A DNA stretch of 64,000 bases from Margaritifera margaritifera (GCA_029931535.1 JAQPZY010001610.1:3068501-3132500), one strand, 5' to 3'; positions 11,130 through 22,934 are shown, counted from the stretch's first letter. Notes: generated from the sequence alone by a model not told the origin. A program made the numbers and translations.

Positions 11130-12585
11130 ATATTGACCGTGTTATAGTGTAACCATGTACCGACACCTGGGACCAAAATGTATTGATCGTGTTATAGTGT
11201 AACCATGTACCGACACCTGGGACCAAAATGTATTGATCGTGTTATAGTGTAACCATGTACCGACACCTGGGACCAAAATGTATTGACCGTGTTTTAGTGT
11301 AACCATGTACCGACACCTGGGACCAAAATGTATTGACCGTGTTATAGTGTAACCATGTACCGACACCTGGGACCAAAAGGTATTGACCGTGTTATAGTGT
11401 AACCATGTACCGACACCTGGGACCAAAAGGTATTGACCGTGTTATAGTGTAACCATGTACCCACACCTGGGACCAAAATGTATTGATCGTGTTATAGTGT
11501 AACTATGTACCGACACCTGGGACCAAAATGTATTGATCGTGTTATAGTGTAACCATGTACCGACACCTGGGACCAAAAGGTATTGACCGTGTTATAGTGT
11601 AACCATGCACCGACACCTGGGACAAAAATGTATTGACCGTGTTATAGTGGTAACCATGAACCGACACCTGGGACCAAAAGGTATTGATCGTGTTATAGTG
11701 GTAACCATGCACCGACACCTGGGACCAAAATGTATTGACCGAGTTATAGTGGTAACCATGAACCGACACCTGGGACCAAAAGGTATTGATCGTGTTATAG
11801 TGGTAACCATGAACCGACACCTGGGACCAAAAGGTATTGATCGTGTTATAGTGGTAACCATGAACCGACACCTGGGACCAAAAGGTATTGATCGTGTTAT
11901 AGTGGTAACCATGAACCGACACCTGGGACCAAAAGGTATTGATCGTGTTATAGTGGTAACCATGTACCGACACCTGGGACCAAAAGGTATTGATCGTGTT
12001 ATAGTGGCAAAAATGAACCGACACCTGGGACCAAAATGTATTGACCGAGTTATAGTGGTAACCATGAACCGACACCTGGGACCAAAAGGTATTGATCGTG
12101 TTATAGTGGTAACCATGAACCGACACCTGAGACCAAAATGTATTGATCGTGTTATAGTGGTAACCATGAACAGATATCTGGAACCAAAAGGTATTGATCG
12201 TGTTATAGTGGTAACCATGAACAGATATCTGGAACCAAAAGGTATTGATCGTGTTATAGTGGTAACCATGAACCGACACCTGGGACCAAAAGGTATTGAT
12301 CGTGTTATAGTGGTAACCATGAACCAACACCTGGGACCAAAAGGTATTGATCGTGTTATAGTGGTAACCATGAACCGACACCTGGGACCAAAAGGTATTG
12401 ATCGTGTTATAGTGGTAACCATGAACCGACACCTGGGACCAAAAGGTATTGATCGTGTTATAGTGGTAACCATGAACCGACACCTGGGACCAAAAGGTAT
12501 TGACCGTGTTATAGTGGTAACCATGAACCGATATCTGGGACCAAACAGTTTTGGCCGTTTTATAGTGGTAACTTTTTTAAAGAGG
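11130..12585. repeat. 50/51-bp minisatellite, about 29 copies
   Basis: The unit runs GACCAAAATGTATTGATCGT, GTTATAGTGTAACCATG, TACCGACACCTGG. The first ten copies (to about 11640) are 50 bp. From there on GTGTAAC becomes GTGGTAAC, making a 51-bp unit. The change opens frames across the second half: 11605-12657 plus encodes 350 residues built of a 17-residue unit (NRHLGPKGIDRVIVVTM), and two minus frames are open as well. Openness in three frames at once shows this is a by-product of period length, not evidence of a protein. Two copies near 12170-12240 share the AGATATCTGGAACC variant, and the last copy has diverged. Confidence 0.95.
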
Positions 12586-13676
12586 TTAGTAATAGATGAA
12601 CCTGATAGTGACCAATATACTTGTAATTGGTCAGTCTACATAGGGAGTCTGGTTTAAACAGAGGAACAGGTTTAGGAAGGTTCCGCCGGATCAGTATGTA
12701 CAACCTTAATTCAGCTAATTACTGACATTCAGTGTTATCTGCAATCAAGAAAATGCAAATACATGACATACTGAAAGCATTTCAGAGTGAAATGAAACCA
12801 TTATATTTTAATTTTTTCTCTCTTTTTATGTTCGGTTCAAGTGTAAATCTATAAGGTCAAATATCGGACGGTTTTATATAGCACAAAGACCGCTACACAG
12901 AAAGCTCTCTGCCTAATTTACATCTGGTTGATATGCATATGCTTTTTTCATACACTAACTCTTTATCTGTCATTTACAATATACTGCTTTTTAAACTGTT
13001 TCCTCAAGATTCGCAACGCGCTCCGACGTTCTCGATTGTGACAGAGGCGTAACGTAAATGTGAAATAAGTCTGGTTGATCACTCTCGATTTTTTTCTACT
13101 TTGTTCCTATTGTGATGTATCTTCTGCATGTGCAATATCTCTCTAATAATGTAAGTTTTCCTGCTCTACTCATTTTAACTCCCTTGTGAGCGATTTTATC
13201 TTATCTCCAGTGTATGAATGACCTGCAGTTATTTTGCCATTCGTTTTTCGTTCTTTCCTATATACTTCTTTCATCACTTTCTTTAAGATTCTTGCCTCAC
13301 AAAAAAACTACATTCCATGATCTGCTTTTTCGTTTAATAACTTTATTGTTGCATGAGCACTGTTTCGTTTTGGAGACAATTTTTTCTACCTCGACATTAC
13401 ATCAACTGTGTAACTACTCGCCTTATTGTCTGAATGATTTCAGACAGTATGAAACCTTTCTGTAAACTGTTCACTAAACGAGCAGTACCAGTTCAAAGTG
13501 CTGAACAGATTATCTAGCATAAATGTTTAAAAGATGTAAACCCATGCTACTTTCCCGCAACAACTAACATTTCAAGGTTGAAAATAAATTGCCATTTGTT
13601 GTGGCAAAATGAAGAGAATAAAATTATTTGACTTTTGCCAATTCTGCATATACATTGAAAGAATCAATCGGATCAT
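12586..13676. other. Non-coding stretch
   Basis: A 1.1-kb AT-rich region. The open frame 13214-13465 is hydrophobic but featureless. I see nothing I can support. Confidence 0.4.
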
Positions 13677-13938
13677 TCTCCGCCTTTTCCGTCAAGTCAG
13701 AGACAAATCTCATATGTAATGCGCCGCCATTGACAACTATATTCGGAATTGCTTTTGTTCCCATAGGCACATTATGGTGGCGAATTGGGATAAAGTCACA
13801 ATCGAAACATTATCGGACTTTCTGTCGCAACATACGTGGTGCACTTCGCCGGAAGCGAATCACTGAACTCATCAAGTTGATGCGTATTCCAACAACTACT
13901 TCAGAGATTTATTCTTGACTTGACGGAAACGGCCGAAG
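13677..13938. mobile_element. Inverted-repeat element (MITE-like), about 260 bp
   Basis: Left arm 13677-13711 and right arm 13904-13938 are inverted copies. The shared core is TTCCGTCAAGTCA, flanked by CC(G/T)-rich and AGANAAATCTC blocks. About 190 bp of unrelated sequence separates the arms. I could not find a convincing target duplication, so the true ends may lie slightly outside. The 96-codon open frame across it (13628-13918) has no recognisable domain. Confidence 0.5.
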
Positions 13939-15583
13939 TATGGGATATGTGACCATCAAGTGTAAGCAAAACATGTTGATTGCCTCGCGGAAGTACGTAC
14001 TTTATTAAAACATTTTCTGAGCAGGAACGAAAGATGACTGAATTGAACCCGCTTCACTTACTGAATGATCGGGTTCTGAGGCGGAACCAATCAACAGGTC
14101 AGATTTCGTGTTTTTAAACCCGGAAACAGTAAACAAATAGGAATTATTGCAATTAAAATGATTATTTTATGTTAGGGGTAATTTCATTGGTCAAACGCCA
14201 TCCAGTCTGATAAATCAGCTCCCAAGCCTATATTGGCATCTTAGTGATCTGCTCTCGCCTATTCATAACACATTTCAATGATTCATCGCTTGATAATTAA
14301 CGCACAGTCGATTATTCTCCAATTTAGCCGGTAATCTGAAATGATGACGTGAGGCAGGATAGTGTATTTCCACATGGATTATCAAGTTGTGAAATATCGA
14401 TTTGACACAGATCGCAGAAAGGCCCCCTCAACCGATCGTAATTCAAGAGCCGTGAGAAATACCGGTAAGTGTCTAATGTTAAGACTCTATGGTCTAAACA
14501 AATGTAACAGAAAGAAAGTGAAACCAACAATTCAAGTAAAAATCAACAAGCAATTTATTTCTAGACAATTAGAGTGAAAATTCAAAAGACACTTACAGTA
14601 ACGTAAATTAAAATCCAAATAATCCAATAATCCTGAGTGTCCTAATCACAAGTCCTAAATATAGAATATTCCGAATGAATGACTGTATCCTTGAATGTGT
14701 TGATGTGCCAGTAGTCTTTAATGTGACGATATGCCAAAATGAAGTACTCCAGAATATCTTTGAATAAGCTCACATAAATCCCAAAATCATCAATTTAGAA
14801 TCCAAAATTAAAAAATCTATGAGCACGTGTATCATCCAGTGAATATTTAAAATAATTCCTCTCTCTGAATTTGGAATGATTTTTCACAACTGTAATGGCT
14901 CTTTAAAGACTGATGTTAAGGTCGAAACTGACAAACTGTCCTCAAAACATGGTATATGTAAAGATAGGCCACATGACAGAATGTTCTAGAATATTATGGT
15001 GTATGTGACTCTTACCACACAACTCTAAGGGAAATTCTGGTTTTATCTGTAAACAAAATCAACCCTGACCTCAAATGGAATAAACAACTTGTTTATCAAA
15101 ACCGTCCTTGAACTCAAATACTAAATAAACAACCTAATTCAAGGACAATAGCTAAACATGTCAACATTATACTTAACATTAAGGTTTAAGCAAATATTAA
15201 AGTCAAGAAACATTTATAATTTCATAAAATATTTATAATATTATATAAACATCACACATAACACTAAAAACACTGATATGTTGTGGACAAATCTGTCTGC
15301 AATAATTGCAATGTTTTATGAATAGGTAAGATCAGATTCTAAACCACCAACAAACCAATACAGGGTCGAAGACTGATTTGTCGGACTAAACGCCATCATG
15401 TGACCACGATCAATAGCTTATCTTTCTGAACAAATTGTTTGATGAACTTTTTAGTACTTAAGATAAAGCTGCGCGCAAACCTACTGAAATTAACACTAAG
15501 AAAATGCCGGCCATCGAAATGTGTGATTTTAACACGTATATTCGTGTTTGCCACTTTGTACCTTAGTATGCAGTATTCATATT
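13939..15583. other. Non-coding stretch
   Basis: A 1.6-kb AT-rich region with no recognisable gene, RNA or repeat. Confidence 0.4.
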
Positions 15584-15615
<32 letters not shown>

Positions 15616-15628
15616 TGTAGAGAGAGAT
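15584..15628. repeat. (CG)n-(TG)n-(AG)n compound microsatellite
   Basis: About 8 CG dinucleotides run into about 10 GT dinucleotides and then a short AG run. The alternating purine-pyrimidine part is a classic Z-DNA-prone tract. Confidence 0.95.
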
Positions 15629-17321
15629 GCAGGTAAAGACATAAGACAATCATTTTAAAGATGATGCAACCATTCATTGGTTACAGCTACGTGCCCCTTG
15701 TTTTCCATAAATACGAACAGCCAGGCCAAACCATTACGATAAAGGGGTGGTTGGGGTATATTTCACTTGAAGTGTTCTTATGGTCCATAGTAACTGCTGA
15801 AGGAAACATAAAATATTTTTTGTTCTTTTTAAAGACTAACAATCTAACACTACTACTTGGAGGGTCCCATATGTTTTTTTTTTTAAAGATTTTCTCTCTA
15901 TGAATTAGGTACGTTGTGGCCCTGGCTTAGTTCAGTGACACTAATTGGAATATCAAGGAAAATCTCAAAACTAACCCTCTCTTTATGTGTGTGTATCTGT
16001 GCGCACTCAAGACACGAAGACAGTTACTTCGACAATTTTATTTAGATTTGTGTTTATATTTTCATCGATAAAAATCCCTTATGAAAACATTTATCCAAGA
16101 GAAATTTTAGACTTAAATGTTGACCAAAGTTGACCTTTACTTTAATTTGGTTTGGTCAGAGATGGCCTCTAACGAGAAGCATCTCACGTACTGTAGAATT
16201 TACGAGAAATCGACTTCATAGTCGTTTTTTGTTTCCCCCTTGGAAGAATTCATTATTTTGTTACATAAGTAAACAAATACTTCTTTTTTTTTTGTTTACC
16301 ACTTTCTAATTCGAACATTGTCAACGTGGGTCTGACATTTTATTAAGGAAGCGTAAAGGCCTCTGGAATTTCTACAATGCTAAAATAGCTTATTAAAAAA
16401 GGGAGAATATTTTTACTTGAGAGAGGTTTGAATGTCAGAAAAAGAAAACAGATATAATTTACAAAAACCAAATTAAAATTTAAAAAATAAAAATAAATTC
16501 AAAGACAAAAGTATTTTAGTTCAGGATTGCAATTATGAGAGTTTAATTTTTTTTTTTTTTTTCTTTTCTTGTGGTATAAGCTGTCAGTTGTATAACCAAA
16601 TAGATTACATAATGCCCAGAAGAAAAGCGTTATCTAAGCTGTGTGCTTCTTCAAGTAACAGTTTATACTACGATACACACAGAAAAATCAAAATTAAACT
16701 CTTAATTGCATCACCTATCGCGGTTCCACAACAAATAATTGTGACTATATAAATATTTTAGTTTCTAGATGTAACCCTAGACTAATGGAGGCTGTTTCCA
16801 GCAACGTCATTGCGGAAAGATCTGGCTATTTATTTTTGTCTACATTACTTCTCAAGCAGCGTTTGGCCATAATTTCATACTTTATAAAATAAAAAGTTTT
16901 TTTTCTTCTTCTAAATCTTCATAATAGTTCAAGGCAGATTAAATTTAAATGCTTTTGAACAAAATTTGTTTTAGACTCACGCACAGAATGTAAACAAAAT
17001 TTGCATATTTATGAAACCCAAGATTCTTTGAGCTGAAGAAACATAAAAGTTAGAGGGAAAGCGTGTGCAATCACATCCTCCAAGTTTCGTCTTGGGGTTC
17101 TGCTAAAGTTCCAGAAAAATAAAAAGTTGGATAAAATAAGTTTGCAGATTTTATTAACTGGGTGCAAAGATATTATCATGGTCCATTTTTCAAGTATACA
17201 CTCCAGATATCTTTATCATTTTTCATCAAAGTTGAACATATTGTAAACGAGGAAATATTTCTGCATGTGTATAGGGGATGACACCAATTTTTCAATCTGT
17301 CTGCACATGTATTGATGCAGC
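15629..17321. other. Non-coding stretch
   Basis: A 1.7-kb AT-rich region with poly-T runs near 16281 and 16548. No gene or element recognised. Confidence 0.4.
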
Positions 17322-17530
17322 CAGTGGCGAAGTGAGGGTTTGAGGCGCCCGGGAGCAACGTTCTGTAGTGACGCCCCTACCGAAGCGCCCGGGGGCAATG
17401 TTCTTCAGTGCCGCCCCTACTTTGCCACAGAGAATAGTTTTTAAAAAAAATGTTTACAGCTATAAAAAAAACTCCCAACGGCGCCCCTCTTCCCTCCCCC
17501 CCCCCCCCGCCCCCCGTCTCGCCAACACTG
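17322..17530. mobile_element. hAT-like MITE with near-perfect 8-bp target duplication
   Basis: A GC-rich island in AT-rich DNA. Its left end CAGTGGCGAAGTGAGGG and right end (as reverse complement CAGTGTTGGCGAGACGGGG) are imperfect terminal inverted repeats of hAT style. The flanks are GATGCAGC on the left and GATGCAGT on the right, an 8-bp target duplication with one mismatch. Inside, a block of about 40 bp containing GCGCCCGGG and CGCCCCTAC is duplicated, followed by a poly-C run. There is no transposase. Confidence 0.65.
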
Positions 17531-18092
17531 GATGCAGTGGCGATCCTTTCTATATTTTTGCCAACATTTGATGCGTTCGCATCTTCGTTTAAAGATTTCT
17601 GTCAACGTAACTGAAAATATCATTATGGGTATAACAATAACCTATTCGCTCAATTCTATATTTAGTGTTGGCATGAAGAGATAGTCACCTAACTTTCAAA
17701 GCAGTTTGAATGCCGACAAAGAAAATTTTCTAATATGAAGGACATAGTTTCACGTGCAAAAGTCTTGTACACAGTGATGTTGCATCCGCAAAAAGTGGGT
17801 ACAATTATAATATTTTTTAAAATCGAAAAATGCTCATTACACTCTTCTGAATTTTTATTTTACTCCATGCCTTTTGTTTCGATTTTATTTATTAAGAAAC
17901 CATTATTTTCGTTTTTGGATCACCGTGTTTAAACAATATTTATTCCTTACAAGTTACGCGTACGTACCTGAAATAAGTGGATAGACCAGATAAATCTAGC
18001 ATAACAGTGCTACAATTTTTGATTCCTGTGTTCAAAGGGAATAGACTCGTGAGTAAGAGTCATTTGTCAAAGAAGAGTTATATCCCTTAGTT
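17531..18092. other. Non-coding stretch
   Basis: AT-rich DNA between two MITEs; no feature supported. Confidence 0.4.
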
Positions 18093-18143
18093 CAGTGGTG
18101 TCAAACATACGGCCCGCCATAGCAAATGAGTTTGACACCCCTA
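18093..18143. mobile_element. 51-bp hAT micro-MITE with exact 8-bp target duplication
   Basis: The element starts CAGTGGTGTCAAAC and ends GTTTGACACCCCTA. The two ends are inverted repeats and match the CAGGGGTGTCAAAC-type terminus of hAT transposons. Both flanks are CCTTAGTT (18085-18092 and 18144-18151), an exact 8-bp duplication as expected for hAT insertion. Only about 20 bp separates the two termini, so it consists of little more than its ends and must have been moved by a transposase made elsewhere. Confidence 0.85.
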
Positions 18144-18151
18144 CCTTAGTT

Positions 18152-18760
18152 TTAGTCGGTAATAGTCGCGCAAGGACTAACTTTTTTAACAATAGAAATT
18201 GTTAACTTTCCCACTGCAAGTGTCAGACGTACCTGTTGCTTGAATGAAGATAAAATTGCTTCATCATCTTATAATATAAATTCTAACTCGATACAAACAG
18301 ATTATTATATTACATCAAAGTTTTCGGTATTCTAATTGGTTACAATTTCATATTACTGTAATATAATGTTCAGTTAGATGGACTCCGGTCACAATGTAGT
18401 CTCTGTCTATTTTCAGAGCATTTTTTCTTCTCTGTTTTTGGAGGTAATACTTGGCTTAGATTTAACCCTTTCTGGTATTGATTTAAAGCAAATTGTTTGT
18501 TCTTCAGAATATAAGCATTATAATGTAATCAGCCATTGATGCTGTCCCAGAAGTCAAATCTGTGACCCATGGCACGTTGTTTTGTTTACAGTTCAGCCTC
18601 TCCAAAAAATGCTGGATAACCTATGACAAAGACCTCACTGTCTGTTCATCTTTGGAGATACTTTGGTTAACAAATGATTTATTAAGACTGGGACACACTG
18701 GAAACTTCATTACTGACATGTGTGTACCAAATAAAAAGATAAACAGTGAGATTGCCTTAA
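18152..18760. other. Non-coding stretch
   Basis: AT-rich sequence up to the end of the minus-strand LINE. Nothing else seen. Confidence 0.4.
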
Positions 18761-19640
18761 ATCAAAAATAACTTTTTTTTTTCAACATTGACTTTTAATC
18801 TCATTTCTCTACAATATACATGGAAGTCATTCAAAGTTTTCTGAACATCTTGTACGTTATCTGCAAGAATAACAGTATCGTCAGCATAAAGGATAACAAG
18901 TACCTTTAAGTACAACAAAAAGTCTGCAGCAGGATAACAAGTACCTTTAAGTGCAGCATAAAGTCAGCATCAAGGATAACAAGTACCTTTAAGTACAACA
19001 TAAAGTCAGCATAAAGGATAACTAGTACCTTTAAGTACAACATAAAATCAGCATAAAGGATAACAAGTACCTTTAAGTACAACATAAAGTCAGCATCAGG
19101 ATAACAAGTACCTTTACCTTTAAGTACAACATAAAGTCAGCATCAGGATAACAAGTACCTTTAAGTACAACATAAAGTAAGCATCAAGGATAACAAGTAC
19201 CTTTAAGTACAACATAAAGTCAGCATCAAGGATAACAAGTACCTTTAAGTACAGCATAAAGTCAGCATCAAGGATAACAAGTACCTTTAAGTACAACATA
19301 AAGTCAGCATCAGGATAACAAGTACCTTTAAGTACAACATAAAGTCAGCATCAAGGATAAAACAAGTACCTTTAAGTACAACATAAAGTCAGCATCAAGG
19401 ATAACAAGTACCTTTAAGTACAACATAAAGTTAGCATCAGGATAACAAGTACCTTTAAATACAGCATACCTTATGTTTCCTGGTATTAAAAATTCACACC
19501 GTTACAACCCTTTGCAAGCAAAAACTCTTCTAAAGCATTCAGATATAACGAAAATAAGATGGGTGAGAAATTTTCACCTTGACTTATTCCACACTGGCAT
19601 GCAAATAAATCCGAAATATCCCAGCAAGGTTTATAAAAGA
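18761..19640 (-). pseudogene. LINE reverse transcriptase fragment split by a 42-bp array
   Basis: Read on the minus strand, the RT appears from about 19640 downwards: ISDLFACQCGISQGENFSP, then ILFSLYLNALEEFL near 19570. This is the motif B region, normally GvrQGenLSP followed by LFslyLNDLe. After the minisatellite, the frame continues LVILYADDTVILADNVQDV with YADD at 18877-18888 (motif C) and TLNDFHVYCREMRLKVNVEK. So the two halves of the RT palm flank the array. A stop follows the first half (after GCNGVNF). The element lacks its endonuclease and C-terminal region. The family is APE-type; the exact clade is uncertain. Confidence 0.8.
18881..19470. repeat. 42-bp minisatellite, about 14 copies, spanning RT motif C
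   Basis: The unit is GGATAACAAGTACCTTTAAG, TACAACATAAAGTCAGCATC, AA. On the minus strand it encodes fourteen residues (ADFMLYLKVLVILD), and the last copy runs straight into LYADD. Some copies lack one or two bases or have a duplicated CTTTAC (near 19110), so the frame is not kept throughout. The array thus multiplies the peptide that precedes the RT catalytic aspartates. Confidence 0.92.
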
Positions 19641-19689
19641 TGGCGCCAGAACACTTACAGGCATGTTAGTATACTCGGTTTTGTGTCCG

Positions 19690-21090
19690 GTCGGGTTTTG
19701 GACCTGTTCGTATTGTCTGCAACTGGGTTTTAAGGGGAATGTACTCCACTGATATTTTATGACCTCTTCTTTTTGTGTATTGTGAATGATATGGTAATTA
19801 GCGTAAGTTCTGATTATAAGCTTTATTATATGCAGATGACATTGTTATCATCTTTTCACGTCAGGATCCTGATTACATTTCGAAAAAGCATGAGAAAGAA
19901 CCAGAATCCTGCAAACTTTGGCTCACTGACAACAAACAATTATTACATTTGGGTAAGACAGAATGCATTCTATCTGGCTCGAAGCGAAAAGTAAAATAAA
20001 TTCAGAGAATTAACATTAACCTGTAATGGCTTCACAATCAATACACAAAAGTGTGGTAAATATTTAGGTCTACATATAGGTAACTTAGTCTGGGGTTAAT
20101 ACATATCAACAGTATACTAAAAATAAAATAACTGCCAGGTTAAAGTTTCGAAATATACAAGGTCAATGTTTATCCCTGAAAACTAGAAGAAAAGAAACAC
20201 CCAATATGTTCTGCTCTAATACATTGTAATTTTAACGACTTCTGTCCTTCATGGTATGCCAGAATTGGTAAAAATCTCAAAACCAGACTCCAAATAGCAC
20301 AGAATTAAACTGCAAGATTTATAAGTAACCTGGAACCCAGATCTAGCATCAGACAGAATGAAGTTAAACGTGTGAGAATGCTAAAATTGGAGAATATAGT
20401 GAAACGATTAAGACTAAATCATGCTCATCAATTTTTGTTAATGAGAAATGTCCATCTTACCTGAGTCAAAGATTTGTGAAAATTAGTGATCATCACCGAT
20501 TTTTCACTGGGAGCTAGAAAATTTAATTTTGTTACACCATGTGTTAATGGCGTTGCTTTGACGACTTTCGCTTATAACGTCATAAAAGATTGGAGCATAT
20601 TACCCAGTTTTATCAAGAACATTTAAAATATAGGTGATTTTAAATCGGCTGTTAAGTCATACATATTAAATCAAAGTAAATCAAGAGAAGAGAGTTCAAT
20701 GGTATTTTACTAGATTTAATTGATTTTTAGTGACATTTTTAAAAAAATTCTGTAATCAGTTTTTAAGTTGTTATTACTTAAGAGTAGTTTCTTAGTTTAG
20801 TCGAATATAGAATTTTAATTTGCAATATGTAGGCCTACCCTGTCCCAATATCTTGATCCCCGAGGACCCCTTTGCAAATACATTTTTATAAACTTTAATT
20901 TGTCATCAATGGTGAATCATGTGTTTGTATGTATGTTTGTATTATAACTGATTTTATGTACTTACTGTGTCAATGGTTTGTGACTTATTTAGATTAAATA
21001 TATTATAACTACTTGTGATATCTGCTGATCCTACCTAAATACAAATAAAATTAAGTAAAATAAATAAGTTAAGAAAGAAAGAAATAACTA
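19690..21090 (+). pseudogene. LINE reverse transcriptase and C-terminal region (CR1/Jockey-like), 5'-truncated
   Basis: A plus-strand LINE remnant of a different family from its neighbour. I read FFLCIVNDM near 19760, LYADDIVIIFSRQDPDYI at 19826-19880 (motif C, YADD) and LWLTDNKQLLHLGKTECILS near 19915. Then come KCGKYLGLHIG near 20050, SALIHCNFNDFCPSWYARIG near 20210, LKTRLQIAQN, ARFISNLEPRSSIRQNEV and LRLNHAHQF, and a final TFAYNVIKDWSILPSFIKN near 20560. These follow the usual order of motif C, thumb and C-terminal helices. Stops and shifts are frequent. A 3' UTR ends in (AAATA)-rich sequence near 21085. Confidence 0.82.
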
Positions 21091-21443
21091 TTATGACATC
21101 GGCACCCTCTGTCTTTGCTAAAACTTTGTATAACCCTCTCGTGCGCACGCGAAGTACGATTAAATTCCAACAACTCACCTGTTTTTTCGTCAGTGTTGTT
21201 AGCCAGAGCATGCAATTCTGCTGTGCATCATGCATTGTTACTCATTTCCCTCAGTCCGTTTGTTCGTCGGACCGCCTGCCTCATCCCACCTTTCTTCTGT
21301 CAATATTTGCGCTTTGCGTGTAAGTTTGAAGATTACAGTTAGCAGGGAAAAATTTCTTTTATTTTGTATAATATAAATGAATTTACATCATATGAGCATT
21401 TTAACTAATTGACTGAAAAACTCATCTTTAGTTTCATTTTTGC

Positions 21444-21444
<1 letters not shown>
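21091..21444. other. Non-coding stretch
   Basis: No gene or repeat that I can support. Confidence 0.35.
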
Positions 21445-21486
<42 letters not shown>

Positions 21487-21498
21487 GTGTGTGTGTAA
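21445..21498. repeat. (TG)n microsatellite
   Basis: About 27 GT dinucleotides with one CG interruption. Confidence 0.97.
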
Positions 21499-21569
21499 TT
21501 AATAAACAATTGTCAGGCCCTGTCCCAGGAGATTAGGGCAAAGGAATATCAGAAAATTAAATGTCATAT

Positions 21570-21702
21570 AATAAAACAATTATTGACTTTTGATTTCGGT
21601 TGCTACAAGAATTTATCATCCTCTTCATCATCAATGAATATCGATTTTCTTGGTTGATAAATCTTCGTAAAAACCGAAATCAAAAGTCAGTAATTGCTTA
21701 TT
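21570..21702. mobile_element. Long hairpin (inverted repeat with 36-bp loop)
   Basis: Arms 21570-21618 and 21655-21702 are inverted copies. Shared blocks are ACTTTTGATTTCGGTT with its complement, and TTTATCA with TGATAAA at the loop edge. The total is 133 bp. It may be a foldback MITE or a structured transcript. No target duplication is obvious. Confidence 0.6.
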
Positions 21703-21882
21703 ATTATTTGCTGAAAATATCCAGAGATTAAAATGCTGTATTTATGAGCAATATTCTCAAAGTAAAATAATGACCACAATATTTATCCGAAAGACGATCT
21801 TCTAATCAGTGCAGAGTGCACCATAGCTCGTCTGAAAGATACATATCAAAACGAATTATTAAATGAAGACTTTAAAGAATAA

Positions 21883-21966
21883 TGTTGAAACACATTATAT
21901 ATCATCTAATGTTGAAACACATTATATATCATCTAATGTTGAAACACATTATATGCATCTAATGTT
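21883..21966. repeat. 27-bp tandem repeat, about 3 copies
   Basis: The unit is AATGTTGAAACACATTATAT followed by ATCATCT; the third copy is shortened. Confidence 0.9.
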
Positions 21967-22837
21967 GATACAGAAAGAAACAATTGACTTAAAACATTAG
22001 TGTAAAAAGAGTCATCGGAGTAAACGATATGAAACAGTTTTAAAAGCGATGGAGTTGTAACATTAGGATGCAGATTTGCACCTTTTTTTGTTGGTCTGGT
22101 TATTAGGCGAGACATTTTACAAAAAATTGTCTCTGTTACAAAAAGCAAGAAATAAGCAAGTTGATTAGAATCTATGATTTTCAGCATCTAGTAAATTTTG
22201 AAGACCAATAGAAACTGGAAAAAAATCTGAACAAAGACTTAAGAATCTTTTAAAAAATGTTAAACCTTGTTTTACAACAAAAATAATGCATATTTTACTT
22301 TGTTTTAATATTTTACGGTTCTTTGTTTCAAAACAAAAGTAAAAATCTACACTCTCCGTATTTTGCTCATTTAACTTCTGACTACAGCACTCTAGAAAAG
22401 TTATAAAACACTGTAGATAAGAAATTTTTTAATTTATTTTCAATATTGAAACAGCATGTGAACTCCACAGTAGTCGAGTCTTCGATCAAACTTCATCGTT
22501 ATCTTCAACGATGTCAGCAACATGTTTTGCCATTCTACTCTTGTCCGGTCCCCTGTTTTATTCTAGATGAAATGAAAACTGTTGCTTCTATCATTAATCA
22601 GTGTTTGCCATGTGCTGAGTTGTTTAAGTTCATTTTCTCTTCTTTCGTGTATATTTGTTTCCCTATACGTGTTTTTGGAATATTTGTATCGCAAGGCCTA
22701 AATATTGTACATAACTTTTTCATTGAATTCTCCTGTGAAATAGTTAGAACAGACTTTTTGTATCGGTGCTACTTTGAGACAATGCATTGACAAGGATTAA
22801 GTATAACCTTGCTAGATTTGCACAATCGATAAGAATA

Positions 22838-22841
<4 letters not shown>
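21967..22841. other. Non-coding stretch
   Basis: AT-rich DNA. The open frame 22446-22790 has no recognisable domain and no supporting context. Confidence 0.35.

Positions 22842-22931
<90 letters not shown>
22842..22931. repeat. (TA)n microsatellite
   Basis: About 45 TA dinucleotides, just upstream of the Ty3/gypsy remnant. Confidence 0.98.

Positions 22932-22934
<3 letters not shown>

Noticed and set aside
11605..12657. 350-residue repeat protein on the plus strand
   Set aside because: The frame is open only because the period is 51 bp; two other frames on the minus strand are equally open, and no flanking coding sequence supports it.
15584..15628. CpG-rich tract as a promoter CpG island
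   Set aside because: It is only a 45-bp microsatellite with no surrounding GC-rich region or gene start.
18761..21090. Head-to-head LINE pair as one element rearranged by twin priming
   Set aside because: Both halves contain their own YADD motif and differ in motif B (QGENFSP versus a QGNVL-like form), so they are two different elements.
22446..22790. 114-codon hydrophobic open frame
   Set aside because: No domain, no promoter or splice context, composition as expected from AT-rich DNA.
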